DNA of 63,028 nucleotides, from NCBI GenBank assembly GCA_023399455.1, contig JAEWPN010000209.1:1-63028 (forward strand), in the 5' to 3' direction. The notes beneath the pieces were generated by a model that made no database searches, was not told the DNA's origin, and was given only the letters and a program-made list of their open reading frames with translations. Position 1 is the stretch's first letter; the number at the start of each line of letters is the position of its first letter. This document shows positions 28,198-37,053 of this stretch, piece by piece. The stretch comes from Bacillota bacterium. Lineage in GTDB: Bacteria > Bacillota > Clostridia > Lachnospirales > Lachnospiraceae. Both the position numbers and the translations under genes were made by a program.

Positions 28198-31002
28198 TTA
28201 CCCGATTGTGTGTACTCTTGTCAATCGTTGGCTGCCTTCATAAACTTCCTCGATCTTGCACTCCTTAATTTCCATCCCGCTCTGTCCGAAATAGAATTTC
28301 AAAAAGTATGTGCTGCAAAAAGCAGGTTCCAAATCGAGCACTTCCGTTCTCCATTCACTATCCTTACCGGTCAGTGTAATCGTCTTTAATAACTGTTTAT
28401 CCCGAAAAATAGAAAGAGGTATCTGGGAGAGTTCTCCTGCCGATGGAACTCTGCAAGAGAAAGAAAGCCTGGACGCGTCCCCTTCCGCCAGAACCACCTG
28501 CAGCAATGTGCTCTTTCCCTTTTGGGTATCAATCCACTCCGACGGAATTTCAGCTTCCTTCTCCACCGTAAGAATCCTCATGTCGAGCTGTTCCTTTTCA
28601 TCCTCTTCTATGCATTCCTTCAGCTGCTTATCCAATTCCGTCTCTATTCCCCTGCTTCGCAAAAAAGCAGGCATATGCATGAGCGCACCGCATATATTTA
28701 TAGCACTTCTCTGGAACTCCGCTCTCGTCGTTTTTCCATTTAAGATACCTTCCATAGAATTATCCTGCAGTGCATTTTTCTCTGAATTCGTCGTTACCAT
28801 GAACAAATCGTTCTGGCAGCGTACCATTGCCGAAGTATTTTTCGCGTCTGCCGGCCCGCCGGGTTCATTTCCTTTCGCCCACCAGTCAGTCATGACGATT
28901 CCCTGAAATCTCCATTCTCCGCGCAGAATAGTCGTCAAAAGGTCGTAATTGGTGGCCGTCCAGAAGCCGTTTACCGGGCCATAGGTACTCATGATACTGT
29001 AGGCACCGCCTTCCTTTACCGCAATTTCGAAGCCCTTTAGATATATCTCTCTTAAAGCTCTTTCCGAAACTATCGCTTCTGCTTCATTCCGGCTATGCTC
29101 CTGATTATTGCATGCAAAATGCTTTATCGTTCCCGTTACTCCGTATTTGTCCATGCCCTTTAGCTGAGCAGCTGCCATTTTCCCTGTTACCAGAGGGTCC
29201 TCCGAAAAATATTCGAAGTTTCGCCCGTTCAAAGGGTTCCTATGGATGTTCATTCCCGGGCCGAGTAAAGTGTCGATATTATTCTTGCGAAGCTCCAAGC
29301 CCTCAAACTCATATAGTTCCTTCAGCAGTTCTTCGTTAAAGGAGCATGCGAGACAAGTACCGTTTGGCATAGCGAAAGCATATATTCCGCTATCCAGGCG
29401 TATTCCGCTGGGGCCGTCCGCACAACATCCCAACGGGATGCCGAAAGCTGCCAGGCGTTCTGTGACACCGCCAAAAGCTCCCGCTGTACCCGATGTTACC
29501 TTAGGGGAACACATTCCCTCTCCCCTCACAATACAGCACAAATCTTCATCCGAAAGCTGTGCGATAAAATCCTCCATCGAAGCCCTTCCTTCGGAAACAT
29601 CTTCCAATTTTAATCCTTTATCACCTGTATAAGCGATTTCCCCCGGGAGGTTTCCGCCTCTTCTTTTCATAGGATCCATAGTACCTGTAGGCGCCTTTTC
29701 ATACGTCACAGAAAGCTGTCCGTTTTCTTCTGCTGCGGGCTTCATTCTCCGGTATGAAACAGAAGGCGCCATCGCCTCCTTCAGGGCTTCTATCACGATG
29801 AGCTCCGCTACATCGATACTTCCTGCGTATTCCGCCTGTCTTACATCTCCGCCTATATAAATACTATAACTTCCTGCCTCCAATACATAGCTGTATCTAT
29901 GTCCCGTGGCTCCACTGTCATCATAGGAGGAAAACAAATATTTAGGACAGGAAATTTTGACTACAACGCTTTCCTCCGGGCTTAGACTCTGAGTTTTGGT
30001 AAATCCGCACAATACCCTGGACGGCTTTCCAAGTCTGCCCTGGGGCGCCTCACAATACACTTGAACAACTTCTTTTCCCGTATACTTTCCGGTATTCGTA
30101 ACCTCCACCAGAACATCGACCCGATCCTTCGTCTCCTCCAGTTTCTTAAGCTTTCTTTCAAAGGAGGTATAGGACATACCGAACCCGAAGGGATAAAGCA
30201 CCTTTTCTTTCTCGAAGGTTTCGAAGTACCGGTATCCTACATAAATGTCCTCCGCATAAAAATTGAGCTTATCATCTCCATAATTGACGGTAGACGGATA
30301 ATCCTCGATATTTCTTGCAATCGTGTCCGTAAGCCTGCCGGAAGGCGTTACCTTACCGCTAAGAACGTCTGCGATTCCGCTTCCCCCCTCTTGTCCTCCC
30401 TGCCATACATACAGCACCGATGAAGGATTACTTTCCTCTACCCATTTCATATCGATGATATTTCCTACGTTCAATAAGACAATAGTGTGTTTGAATACTC
30501 TACACACGTCGCTTATCATATTTAATTCCGTCTTTGTAAGAAGATAGCTTCCTTCCTCTGCCTTGTTATCCTGATCTTCTCCCGCCGTGCGCCCGATTAC
30601 GACGATAGCTGCGTCCGAATCCTCACTGGCTGCTTCCACGAAACCGGGCTTAAAAGGCATCTCTTCCTGAAACCATGGTTCCTTCGCCCAACCATCGCCC
30701 ACCTCAAAGGGATGCTCCTCAATCCAGCTCTCATAAACCTCTTTTACCCTCGGATTTACCACAAAGCATTTTTCTGCCTCCAGCGCCTCCAATATTCCGG
30801 TGACATATCTCGTATTTACCATTCCTCCTGAGCCCGTTCCGCTTTTGTAATAGTGAAACTGTGACCTTCCGAAGATTGCAACTTTCATCCCCTTTGAAAG
30901 CGGGAGCAGATGGTCGTCATTTTTAAGCATTACGATTCCTTCGGCCGCTGCTTCTCTGGCCTTCGCTGCATATTCATTCAAGTCAAATATCTTGCCGTTC
31001 AT
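28198..31002 (-). CDS. Domain-inverted glycoside hydrolase family 3 enzyme
   Basis: A 934-residue cytoplasmic (no signal peptide) GH3 beta-glucosidase-like enzyme whose domains run in reverse order. The GH3-C alpha/beta sandwich comes first (residues 15-260, with GIVMLKNDD and YPFGFGMSYTSF). A fibronectin-III-like domain follows (295-355), and the TIM barrel comes last (about 480-760) with KHFACNNQE and nucleophile Asp706 in GIVMTDWW. A further beta-rich tail fills 800-934. Similar inversion is known in some rumen bacterial beta-glucosidases. It probably acts on imported glycosides. The gene stands alone. Confidence 0.92.
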   Translation of the reverse strand: MNGKIFDLNEYAAKAREAAAEGIVMLKNDDHLLPLSKGMKVAIFGRSQFHYYKSGTGSGGMVNTRYVTGILEALEAEKCFVVNPRVKEVYESWIEEHPFEVGDGWAKEPWFQEEMPFKPGFVEAASEDSDAAIVVIGRTAGEDQDNKAEEGSYLLTKTELNMISDVCRVFKHTIVLLNVGNIIDMKWVEESNPSSVLYVWQGGQEGGSGIADVLSGKVTPSGRLTDTIARNIEDYPSTVNYGDDKLNFYAEDIYVGYRYFETFEKEKVLYPFGFGMSYTSFERKLKKLEETKDRVDVLVEVTNTGKYTGKEVVQVYCEAPQGRLGKPSRVLCGFTKTQSLSPEESVVVKISCPKYLFSSYDDSGATGHRYSYVLEAGSYSIYIGGDVRQAEYAGSIDVAELIVIEALKEAMAPSVSYRRMKPAAEENGQLSVTYEKAPTGTMDPMKRRGGNLPGEIAYTGDKGLKLEDVSEGRASMEDFIAQLSDEDLCCIVRGEGMCSPKVTSGTAGAFGGVTERLAAFGIPLGCCADGPSGIRLDSGIYAFAMPNGTCLACSFNEELLKELYEFEGLELRKNNIDTLLGPGMNIHRNPLNGRNFEYFSEDPLVTGKMAAAQLKGMDKYGVTGTIKHFACNNQEHSRNEAEAIVSERALREIYLKGFEIAVKEGGAYSIMSTYGPVNGFWTATNYDLLTTILRGEWRFQGIVMTDWWAKGNEPGGPADAKNTSAMVRCQNDLFMVTTNSEKNALQDNSMEGILNGKTTRAEFQRSAINICGALMHMPAFLRSRGIETELDKQLKECIEEDEKEQLDMRILTVEKEAEIPSEWIDTQKGKSTLLQVVLAEGDASRLSFSCRVPSAGELSQIPLSIFRDKQLLKTITLTGKDSEWRTEVLDLEPAFCSTYFLKFYFGQSGMEIKECKIEEVYEGSQRLTRVHTIG

Positions 31003-31208
31003 TTTATTACCTCTTTCTTTATGCTATCAAATAGTCTTGGGCAAAGCGTTATACCATCTCCGCTTCGCTAAAATACATCGACTTCATTTTTCTATCTCAT
31101 AGTACCATAGCCTCATTCGATGTACTATCTTCTATTATGACTTATTTTTAGGCCGATATTGACTTTTATAACATTATTATTCAAGGTAATAACTATATTT
31201 ATAGGTCA

Positions 31209-31850
31209 TTATTTACCAATTTCTAAAGATGCATCCTTCAGCCGGCAGTAAAGGTTCTCGTCTCCCTCCTCCGTATAGGTCTCAAAAATTCCGGTTACCG
31301 TCACGTCAGCCTCATCCTCCGGGTATTCCTCAGGGTAAGCATGACTTCCATCCTCCCAGATAAATTCTAATCCCTGCGCACAGCACGCAGTCGCATCCTG
31401 TATGATTACATAATGGTAGTACTTAGCGGTAGGCTCATAGTATGTAGCATAATATGTCCCCTCCATCTTTATTGTTTTGCCTACATATTCTTCAGGATTT
31501 ATCATCAGCTGGTATACGGTGGCATATACCATATCGCTTCCCATGGCGGTCAGATCATAGTCAATGTTCTCTTGATCATTTGCTGGTTCCTGCGCCAGTT
31601 CTTCCGTATCGTTTTCCTGACTGCTCTCCTGCTGTTCCGTGTCCTTTGTTACATCTTTTGCCACATCCGCTGCCTCTTCCGTTTGCCTGCTCTGTTCCGC
31701 CTCCGGAACATCATCCACAGCACTTACCTGCTCCTCAAGCACTTTATCGACATTATTTTTTCCGCCTGATAATTTATCTGTATTCCCCGAGCATCCACTC
31801 AAACAAATCAGTGCGCCCATTACTAAAATCAAATATTTTCTGAATCTCAT
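31209..31850 (-). CDS. Lipoprotein of unknown function, last gene of the zinc-uptake operon
   Basis: A 213-residue lipoprotein: MRFRKYLILVMGALICLSGC, with lipid-modified Cys20, then an acidic Gln/Glu/Asp-rich linker to about residue 95. The C-terminal domain is OB-like (PEEYVGKTIKMEGTYYATYY, a Cys-Cys pair in TACCAQGLEFIW, then ADVTVTGIFETY). The Cys pair and OB-like layout recall the C-terminal part of the TIGR03943 zinc-homeostasis family, but I cannot confirm homology. An in-frame ATG at 31862 is an alternative start. It follows the permease gene by 28 bp, so a metal-related role is inferred. Confidence 0.72.
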   Translation of the reverse strand: MRFRKYLILVMGALICLSGCSGNTDKLSGGKNNVDKVLEEQVSAVDDVPEAEQSRQTEEAADVAKDVTKDTEQQESSQENDTEELAQEPANDQENIDYDLTAMGSDMVYATVYQLMINPEEYVGKTIKMEGTYYATYYEPTAKYYHYVIIQDATACCAQGLEFIWEDGSHAYPEEYPEDEADVTVTGIFETYTEEGDENLYCRLKDASLEIGK

Positions 31851-31878
31851 TTTTATAACCATGCTCCCTTCAACTCTA

Positions 31879-32724
31879 CTATCTCCTCAATATTTTTCCT
31901 ATGACACAGCTCCCGAAGAACACTGCAATATCCGCAACTACTATCGTAGATCCAACCGGAGTCGAAAACAGTATCGATATAAGCATCCCAACTACGGCAC
32001 AGCCAACAGAGATGACCGCGGAACAGATAACCACACCTTTAAAATTCCGAATCATCCGCATCGCCGACAACGCCGGAAATATAACCAGCGCCGATATGAG
32101 CAGAGAGCCTACCAGATTCATCGCCAGAACAATGATAATCGCAGTCACCACCGCAATGAGAAGATTATAGCCATCGGCATTTGTCCCTGTCGCTTTTGCA
32201 AAGCTTTCATCGAAAGTAACCGTAAATATTTTATTATAGAAGAAACAGAATAAAGCCACCACCAGTATGGACATTATCACACATATCCAGACTTCCCCTT
32301 TGGTCAATGTCAATATGGACGTCGACCCGAACAAGGTGCTGCATACATCCCCCGATATATTGGCGGATGTGGAAAAAAGATTCATGATTAAATATCCGAT
32401 AGCAAGCGAACCGACAGATAACATCGCTATCGCCGCATCTCCTTTGATTTTCGTATTCTGTCCTGTTCTTAAAAGTAAAACGGCGGTAGCAATTGTAACC
32501 GGCATAACAAATATCGTATCGTTTGACAACTTGAAAATCGTCGCGACTGCCATTGCTCCGAACGCCACATGGGATAATCCGTCTCCTATAAAAGAAAATC
32601 TTTTCAGGACAAGAGTTACCCCGAGCAGCGAGGAGCATAAAGCGATCAGTGTCCCTACGATCAGCGCATAACGCACAAACGGATAATCCATATAATACTG
32701 CAGCTTCAAAATAATATCATTCAT
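31879..32724 (-). CDS. znuB: Zinc/manganese-type ABC transporter permease
   Basis: A 281-residue ABC-3 family permease with eight to nine membrane helices. Family hallmarks include LVLKRFSFIGDGLSHVAFGAMAVA near residue 38 and the ATPase-contact loop around DAAIAMLSVGSLAIGYLI. I start it at 32724 because GGGG lies eight bases upstream; this start overlaps the ATPase gene by 8 bp. It pairs with the ATPase at 32717-33490 and binding protein at 33500-34537. The symbol follows the probable substrate, zinc. Confidence 0.9.
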   Translation of the reverse strand: MNDIILKLQYYMDYPFVRYALIVGTLIALCSSLLGVTLVLKRFSFIGDGLSHVAFGAMAVATIFKLSNDTIFVMPVTIATAVLLLRTGQNTKIKGDAAIAMLSVGSLAIGYLIMNLFSTSANISGDVCSTLFGSTSILTLTKGEVWICVIMSILVVALFCFFYNKIFTVTFDESFAKATGTNADGYNLLIAVVTAIIIVLAMNLVGSLLISALVIFPALSAMRMIRNFKGVVICSAVISVGCAVVGMLISILFSTPVGSTIVVADIAVFFGSCVIGKILRR

Positions 32725-33490
32725 CCTCATACCCCCTGTCCGCTTTGGCGGACGTGGAATCAATAGCTGAAAGCGCTTTTCTTTCAACCTCCCCTCCCGC
32801 ATACTGGAATCCCTTCCATTCATCACTCTTTAAATATTCCTCTTTACTTCCAAAGAACGACCCCTCTCTTTCTACATGCAGGATATGGCTGGCATAACGG
32901 ATTGCCGCCTGAATATCATGAGATACCATAATAACGGCAATGCCGTCTGAATTCAATTGCTGTATGATGCGGTAAAATTCTGCCGCCATCTTCGGATCCA
33001 GTCCGGTAACCGGCTCATCCAACAGCAGCACCTTCGTCGTAGCACATAGCGCACGCGCCAGCAATACACGCTGCTGCTGTCCGCCGGACAAATTACGATA
33101 GCATTGCTTTCGAAGTTCCCATACAGCCATACTTTTCATGTGTTCTTCCGCAAGCTGTTTCTGCGCTTTTCCATAAAACGGCCTTATCCCGCATTTGGGC
33201 AGAGTACCCGACAAAACAATTTCCCATACAGATGCCGGAAAATCTTTCTGCACCGCTGTCTGCTGCGGGAGATAGCCGATTTCATAGGGCTTTAATCCGT
33301 CTCCTATGATGAATTTTCCGCCTAACGGCTCCATTAAATGCAGAAGAGTTTTTATCAGCGTACTTTTTCCGGCTCCGTTTTCTCCCACAATACATAAATA
33401 ATCTTCTTTATTTACTTCAAATCGAATATTCTTAGCTATTACATTCCCGTCATAGCCGAGCATCAAATCCTCACAGGCGATATAAGCCAT
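32717..33490 (-). CDS. znuC: Zinc-type ABC transporter ATP-binding protein
   Basis: A 257-residue ATPase. Walker A GENGAGKST lies near residue 36, the Q-loop in IGYLPQQTAV, the signature [10 protein letters not shown], Walker B LLLDEPVTGLD and the switch His in MVSHDIQ. It fits the metal-importer ATPase family (ZnuC/MntB-like). It lies 9 bp downstream of the binding-protein gene and overlaps the permease gene, so the operon is tightly coupled. Confidence 0.94.
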   Translation of the reverse strand: MAYIACEDLMLGYDGNVIAKNIRFEVNKEDYLCIVGENGAGKSTLIKTLLHLMEPLGGKFIIGDGLKPYEIGYLPQQTAVQKDFPASVWEIVLSGTLPKCGIRPFYGKAQKQLAEEHMKSMAVWELRKQCYRNLSGGQQQRVLLARALCATTKVLLLDEPVTGLDPKMAAEFYRIIQQLNSDGIAVIMVSHDIQAAIRYASHILHVEREGSFFGSKEEYLKSDEWKGFQYAGGEVERKALSAIDSTSAKADRGYEDE

Positions 33491-33499
33491 AGTATCCTC

Positions 33500-34537
33500 C
33501 TAATTCAAAGCTTGCTTCAATATTTCCAAGTTATCCTTCATCGCAGAAACATACGAAAAACCAGCTTCTATATCTGAATTTGTAACTGACTGCAGGGAAT
33601 TCATCACCAATATCTTCTGGTCCTTACCTGCCGTGTTGCTCTTAATCGCTTCTGATATTTTTTCATCGGAATTTTCAATCACGAGGATTGCAGGCAATTT
33701 CAATTCGTCTACCTTACCCGCCAGAAAAGCGATCGTTTCAAAGCTGGCTTCTGTCTCCGCACTGCATCCGACAAATGCTGCATAATAATCCAGCCCATAA
33801 TCATCTACCAGATATCGGAAAGGAAAACGGTCGCCGAACAGCACCGTATTCGTTTTTGCCGAGAGGACAGCTGCTTCGTATTCATCATCCAAAGCTTTCA
33901 GTTCTGTTATATAATTGTTACTATTGTTCTTATAAATTTCTGCATTACCGCTGTCAATTTCGGAGAGTGTACCCTCAATTACTTCAACCAGGGCTTGTGT
34001 ATTTTTAAGCGAAAGCCATACATGTTCATCATATTCAACCTCTTCGGCCTCTTCATGGTCATGTGCATCCTCGCCTTCATCGTCATGTTCGTCCTCGCCT
34101 TCGTGCTCATGCTCTTCCTCTTCCATTCCTTCAACAAGTTCCTCTTCTTTTACCTCACTTCCAAGTGCGTCCATCAGGTCGATTACCCGCATATCCTTAT
34201 TCGTTGCCTCTTTTAAGGCATCCTCTACCCACTCATCCGATTCGCCTCCTACATAAATGAATAAATCACACTCAGCTATCTTAGCGATATCCTCTGCCGT
34301 AGGCTGATAGCTGTGCAAGTCCACCCCGTTATCCAGCAAAAGTGTCAGATCAAAATCTTCCGTTTTTTCTCCCATAATCTCCTTTGCCCAGTCATAGGAA
34401 GGAAAGGTAGTACATACCACGCTAAGCTTACTTTTTGCTGTTGCCTGGCTCTCGACCGCTTTGTTACCACAGCCTGAAATAAGCCCCATGCTTAGTATAA
34501 TAGCCAAACTAACCATCAATATTTTATTGTTTTTCAT
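33500..34537 (-). CDS. znuA: Zinc-type ABC transporter substrate-binding lipoprotein
   Basis: A 345-residue cluster A-I metal-binding lipoprotein with lipobox LISGC (Cys23). Metal-ligand candidates are the His in NGVDLHSYQPT and the His in YDEHVWLS. Between the lobes is a His/Glu/Asp-rich loop (EEEEHEHEGEDEHDDEGE and onwards, about residues 140-175), a hallmark of zinc rather than manganese binders. Where many homologues have a third His before FxYL, this protein has FGDRFPFRYL. Start 34537 gives a normal signal peptide; 34549 is possible. Confidence 0.92.
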   Translation of the reverse strand: MKNNKILMVSLAIILSMGLISGCGNKAVESQATAKSKLSVVCTTFPSYDWAKEIMGEKTEDFDLTLLLDNGVDLHSYQPTAEDIAKIAECDLFIYVGGESDEWVEDALKEATNKDMRVIDLMDALGSEVKEEELVEGMEEEEHEHEGEDEHDDEGEDAHDHEEAEEVEYDEHVWLSLKNTQALVEVIEGTLSEIDSGNAEIYKNNSNNYITELKALDDEYEAAVLSAKTNTVLFGDRFPFRYLVDDYGLDYYAAFVGCSAETEASFETIAFLAGKVDELKLPAILVIENSDEKISEAIKSNTAGKDQKILVMNSLQSVTNSDIEAGFSYVSAMKDNLEILKQALN

Positions 34538-34745
34538 AATAATTACCATGCCTTTCTCAAAGCCTGCAAACTTTGGTCCATATGTGCTCGCACATATTAG
34601 GTACAATATTTGCAAGTATAATAAATTATGGTGTGAAAAATCCATTTTTCACACTAACTCCTATCTGTGTGCTTTGGCACACGCTAAAAAATCGATACAC
34701 AAATAGCACCAAGCTATCTTGGTGAGGTTTCTCTTCCTTATGGAG
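34538..34745 (-). promoter_or_regulatory. Hairpin cluster in the leader of the zinc-uptake operon
   Basis: Four perfect short inverted repeats lie in about 150 bp. They are ATATGTGC-tc-GCACATAT (34581-34598), TGTGAAAAA-tcca-TTTTTCACA (34633-34654), GTGTGC-tttg-GCACAC (34668-34683) and CACCAAG-ctat-CTTGGTG (34707-34724). One or more may end the upstream small-protein transcript. No clear U-tract follows any of them. Confidence 0.6.
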
Positions 34746-35045
34746 TCAATTCAGTAATTCTACCTTCAGTAAAACAAGGGTGTTTTTTACGCAGACGGAC
34801 CTTTCTGCAACTGCGTAAATTCGCGTGAATACGCAAAGAACTATCGCAATAAACGATAGGATCGGAAGAATCTTTATGCTTGAAATAAAGTGCACAGCCG
34901 CCTCTAACTGTATACATACAGTACAGTCCTTACCGGAACAATTGTGCTGTGTGTTGGAAACAATATATTCATAAGAAAAAATCAGGCAAATCAATAAAGC
35001 CAGAGTACAAATTATAGAAAATACTCTATTTCTTGTCTTCATCAT
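34746..35045 (-). CDS. Small Cys-motif membrane protein linked to zinc-uptake operon
   Basis: A 99-residue protein with an N-terminal membrane helix (about 7-27) and a second hydrophobic segment (about 56-80). Between them lies HNCSGKDCTVCIQLE, a CxxxxCxxC cluster beside a His that could bind metal on the outer face. It begins 18 bp after the Fur-family regulator gene and precedes the zinc-type ABC genes. Small proteins with this motif are often seen next to zinc-uptake operons in Firmicutes, but I know of no assigned function. The second ATG (35042) may be the true start. Confidence 0.75.
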   Translation of the reverse strand: MMKTRNRVFSIICTLALLICLIFSYEYIVSNTQHNCSGKDCTVCIQLEAAVHFISSIKILPILSFIAIVLCVFTRIYAVAERSVCVKNTLVLLKVELLN

Positions 35046-35063
35046 TCTGCCTCCATTCCTAAA

Positions 35064-35471
35064 TCAATCGATGGTACATTCGTTACATGATCCTATTAAT
35101 ACTGAACCCGCACATTCCAATTTAAATCCATGATGTTCCAGTAAATGCTCCGTAATCTCACTCATAAAATCACATTCCAAGTGGAGAATCTTACCGCAGC
35201 CTCTGCACTGCATATGAATATGTGAAAGACAGTTTGCACGCGGTTCTGCATATTGATACAAGCTGCTCTCATTCTCAGCCGTTTTATATTTCAGCACCAT
35301 TCCCCTATCGGTCAGCTTATCCAGGTTTCTGTATATAGTAGCCAGATTTACCAATATATCATTCTTCTTCATATAAGAATATATATCAGCAGCACAAAAG
35401 CCATGTTCCTTATTATCCTGTAGATACTCCATAATTGCAGTTTTACATTTCGTATTATAATTTTTTTGCAT
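35064..35471 (-). CDS. Fur-family metalloregulator, probably zinc-sensing (Zur-like)
   Basis: A 135-residue repressor with an N-terminal winged helix (NLATIYRNLDKLTDRGMVLKY, the recognition-helix motif) and a C-terminal dimerisation domain. Structural zinc cysteines are in CRGC (near residue 90) and CNEC near the C-terminus, and regulatory ligands in SHIHMQC. Context beside a zinc-type ABC operon favours Zur over Fur or PerR. A 23-bp palindrome lies between its promoter and start codon, consistent with autorepression. Confidence 0.93.
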   Translation of the reverse strand: MQKNYNTKCKTAIMEYLQDNKEHGFCAADIYSYMKKNDILVNLATIYRNLDKLTDRGMVLKYKTAENESSLYQYAEPRANCLSHIHMQCRGCGKILHLECDFMSEITEHLLEHHGFKLECAGSVLIGSCNECTID

Positions 35472-35484
35472 GGCTCTTTACCTC

Positions 35485-35507
35485 AAAATGCAAATCTTTC
35501 GCATTTT
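35485..35507 (-). promoter_or_regulatory. Candidate Fur/Zur box upstream of the regulator gene
   Basis: A palindrome with arms AAAATGCGAAA and ATTTGCATTTT around one base (9 of 11 positions matched). It lies between the -10 box and the ribosome site, where binding would block transcription. Confidence 0.65.
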
Positions 35508-35511
35508 AAAA

Positions 35512-35543
35512 TTATATGTTTATTATCTTATTTTGTCAAGCGC
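35512..35543 (-). promoter_or_regulatory. Sigma-A-type promoter of the Fur-family regulator operon
   Basis: On the minus strand TTGACA, a 17-bp spacer and TATAAT, both perfect consensus boxes, directly upstream of the candidate Fur/Zur palindrome. Confidence 0.85.
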
Positions 35544-35639
35544 TCGCGTAAATGGTTTGCATATTCTGCTGCCGTAAAGCCATAAGCTGAGTATATCAAT
35601 TTGTGCGCATATTTGTTGAAGAGGCAAAGCTGCGAGCCT

Positions 35640-36995
35640 CTAAATATCGGACTCCCAGCTCACTCTAAATATCAGTATGGTAGTAATGAGAGCCGCTATA
35701 TAATTAGAAAAAAGATTTCCCCAGAATACGGAATAATAGCTTAAATACGATTCTGTGGCAAGTATGAAGATATAGCGCAGCAGCCATATTCTCAAAATGC
35801 TCATTACAAGAGTGATCTTGGTCTTGCCCAGACCGATGAAGGCTCCCTGCTCCACCATACAGACCCCAAAGCCTATGACGGAATATGTATAGATGTGAAG
35901 CGCTTTGTTCGCCACCTCAAGCACCTGTGTTTCTCTGGTAAACAATATCGTCAAATACGAAGACAACGGTACGACTACGGCAATAAGCGCAGCCGCAGTT
36001 ATGGCGCTGACAATACAGCCGATCAGACAGGAATACTTCGCTCTCTTTACCTGCCTTGCTCCTACATTCATGCTTACCATAGTTGTGACCGCCGAGGCGA
36101 AGGAAGACGGAAGAATAAAGCAGACTGCGGTAATGTTATTCGCAATCCCCTGCCCGTTCAGCACAATGGAACCGTATTTCTCTACCTCGTTGTTAATCAG
36201 AAAGAATCCAAAGTTAAGCATCAGGCTCGAAAGCATGGAAGGAAAGCCAATATAAAGCAGCTTCTTGATGATTCTGTGGTTGAAATGAAATCCCCTCATT
36301 TCCAATCTGTCGCCGTTTTTCTTAAGAAACAGTTCATAAAACATCCAGAAGGTGATCAAAACATTGGAAACCAAAGATGCGATCACTGAGCCCACAAGCC
36401 CCCAATGCAATACGTAGATAAAGAAAGTGTTGAACACGATCTTGAGAATCAGCATAATAATCATACGTATAAAGGAATCTTCCGGCCTGCCATTGGCATT
36501 TTTAATGGCGTTATAGATTGCTTCCAAAAAAGAAAAGGGGATAACGAGCGCATTTAAGGATATGTATACGAATACATCATGTGCAATTTCCTGATTTACA
36601 TGACCGGACAACCCAAAAGCAACTACTACCAGCAGCGGCGCCAGCACAACTCCCAGTATAAAAGCGAAAATAATCAACTGTATCGTAGTGTTCCTGCTCT
36701 CTTTAAAATCGCCTCTGCCGTTGGACTGACCGATAATAGCCATCCCTGCAACGCTGAGTCCCTGCGAAAGAGCCGTAGTCATATTTACCACCGGGGTACA
36801 ATAGGTTACGGCGCTGGCTGCTGTGGTACCTACCAGATTATTTAAAAACAGCCCGTCAATAACCGGTATCAGCGACTGTACTAAGCCCATCATAAGCGAG
36901 GGAAGAGATAACATTAAAATCGTAGAAACTACATTTCCCCTCAATATCAGGTCTCTTCTCTGCTCCAAATTTTGACTTGAAAATTTAAACTTCAT
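35640..36995 (-). CDS. MATE-family multidrug/cation antiporter
   Basis: A 451-residue membrane protein with twelve predicted helices in two six-helix halves. Features are the N-terminal helix MLSLPSLMMGLVQSLIPVIDGLFLNNLVG, the following NMTTALSQGLSVAGMAIIGQSNGRGD and the C-half equivalents. The typical GMAIIGQ(S/N)xGRGD motif places it in the MATE/DinF group. Substrate unknown. AGGTGA lies upstream of the start. Only 25 bp separate it from the T-tract of the tRNA-Thr terminator, so its transcription may depend on read-through. Confidence 0.93.
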   Translation of the reverse strand: MKFKFSSQNLEQRRDLILRGNVVSTILMLSLPSLMMGLVQSLIPVIDGLFLNNLVGTTAASAVTYCTPVVNMTTALSQGLSVAGMAIIGQSNGRGDFKESRNTTIQLIIFAFILGVVLAPLLVVVAFGLSGHVNQEIAHDVFVYISLNALVIPFSFLEAIYNAIKNANGRPEDSFIRMIIMLILKIVFNTFFIYVLHWGLVGSVIASLVSNVLITFWMFYELFLKKNGDRLEMRGFHFNHRIIKKLLYIGFPSMLSSLMLNFGFFLINNEVEKYGSIVLNGQGIANNITAVCFILPSSFASAVTTMVSMNVGARQVKRAKYSCLIGCIVSAITAAALIAVVVPLSSYLTILFTRETQVLEVANKALHIYTYSVIGFGVCMVEQGAFIGLGKTKITLVMSILRIWLLRYIFILATESYLSYYSVFWGNLFSNYIAALITTILIFRVSWESDI

Positions 36996-37020
36996 TGCTT
37001 ATCACCTGCCAACTCCATAG

Positions 37021-37053
37021 AAAAAAGCATACCTCTCATCTGAGAAATATGCC
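37021..37053 (-). terminator. Intrinsic terminator of the tRNA-Thr gene
   Basis: GCATA and CTCA pair with GAG and TATGC around short bulges, followed on the minus strand by TTTTTTC. It lies 23 bp after the tRNA 3' end and just before the MATE gene. Confidence 0.75.

Noticed and set aside
35560..35640. GAGGC/GCCTC hairpin after the MATE gene as a further repeat copy
   Set aside because: It contains AAGCTGCG but not the GCATCCTGC box, mini-hairpin or long stem of the element.
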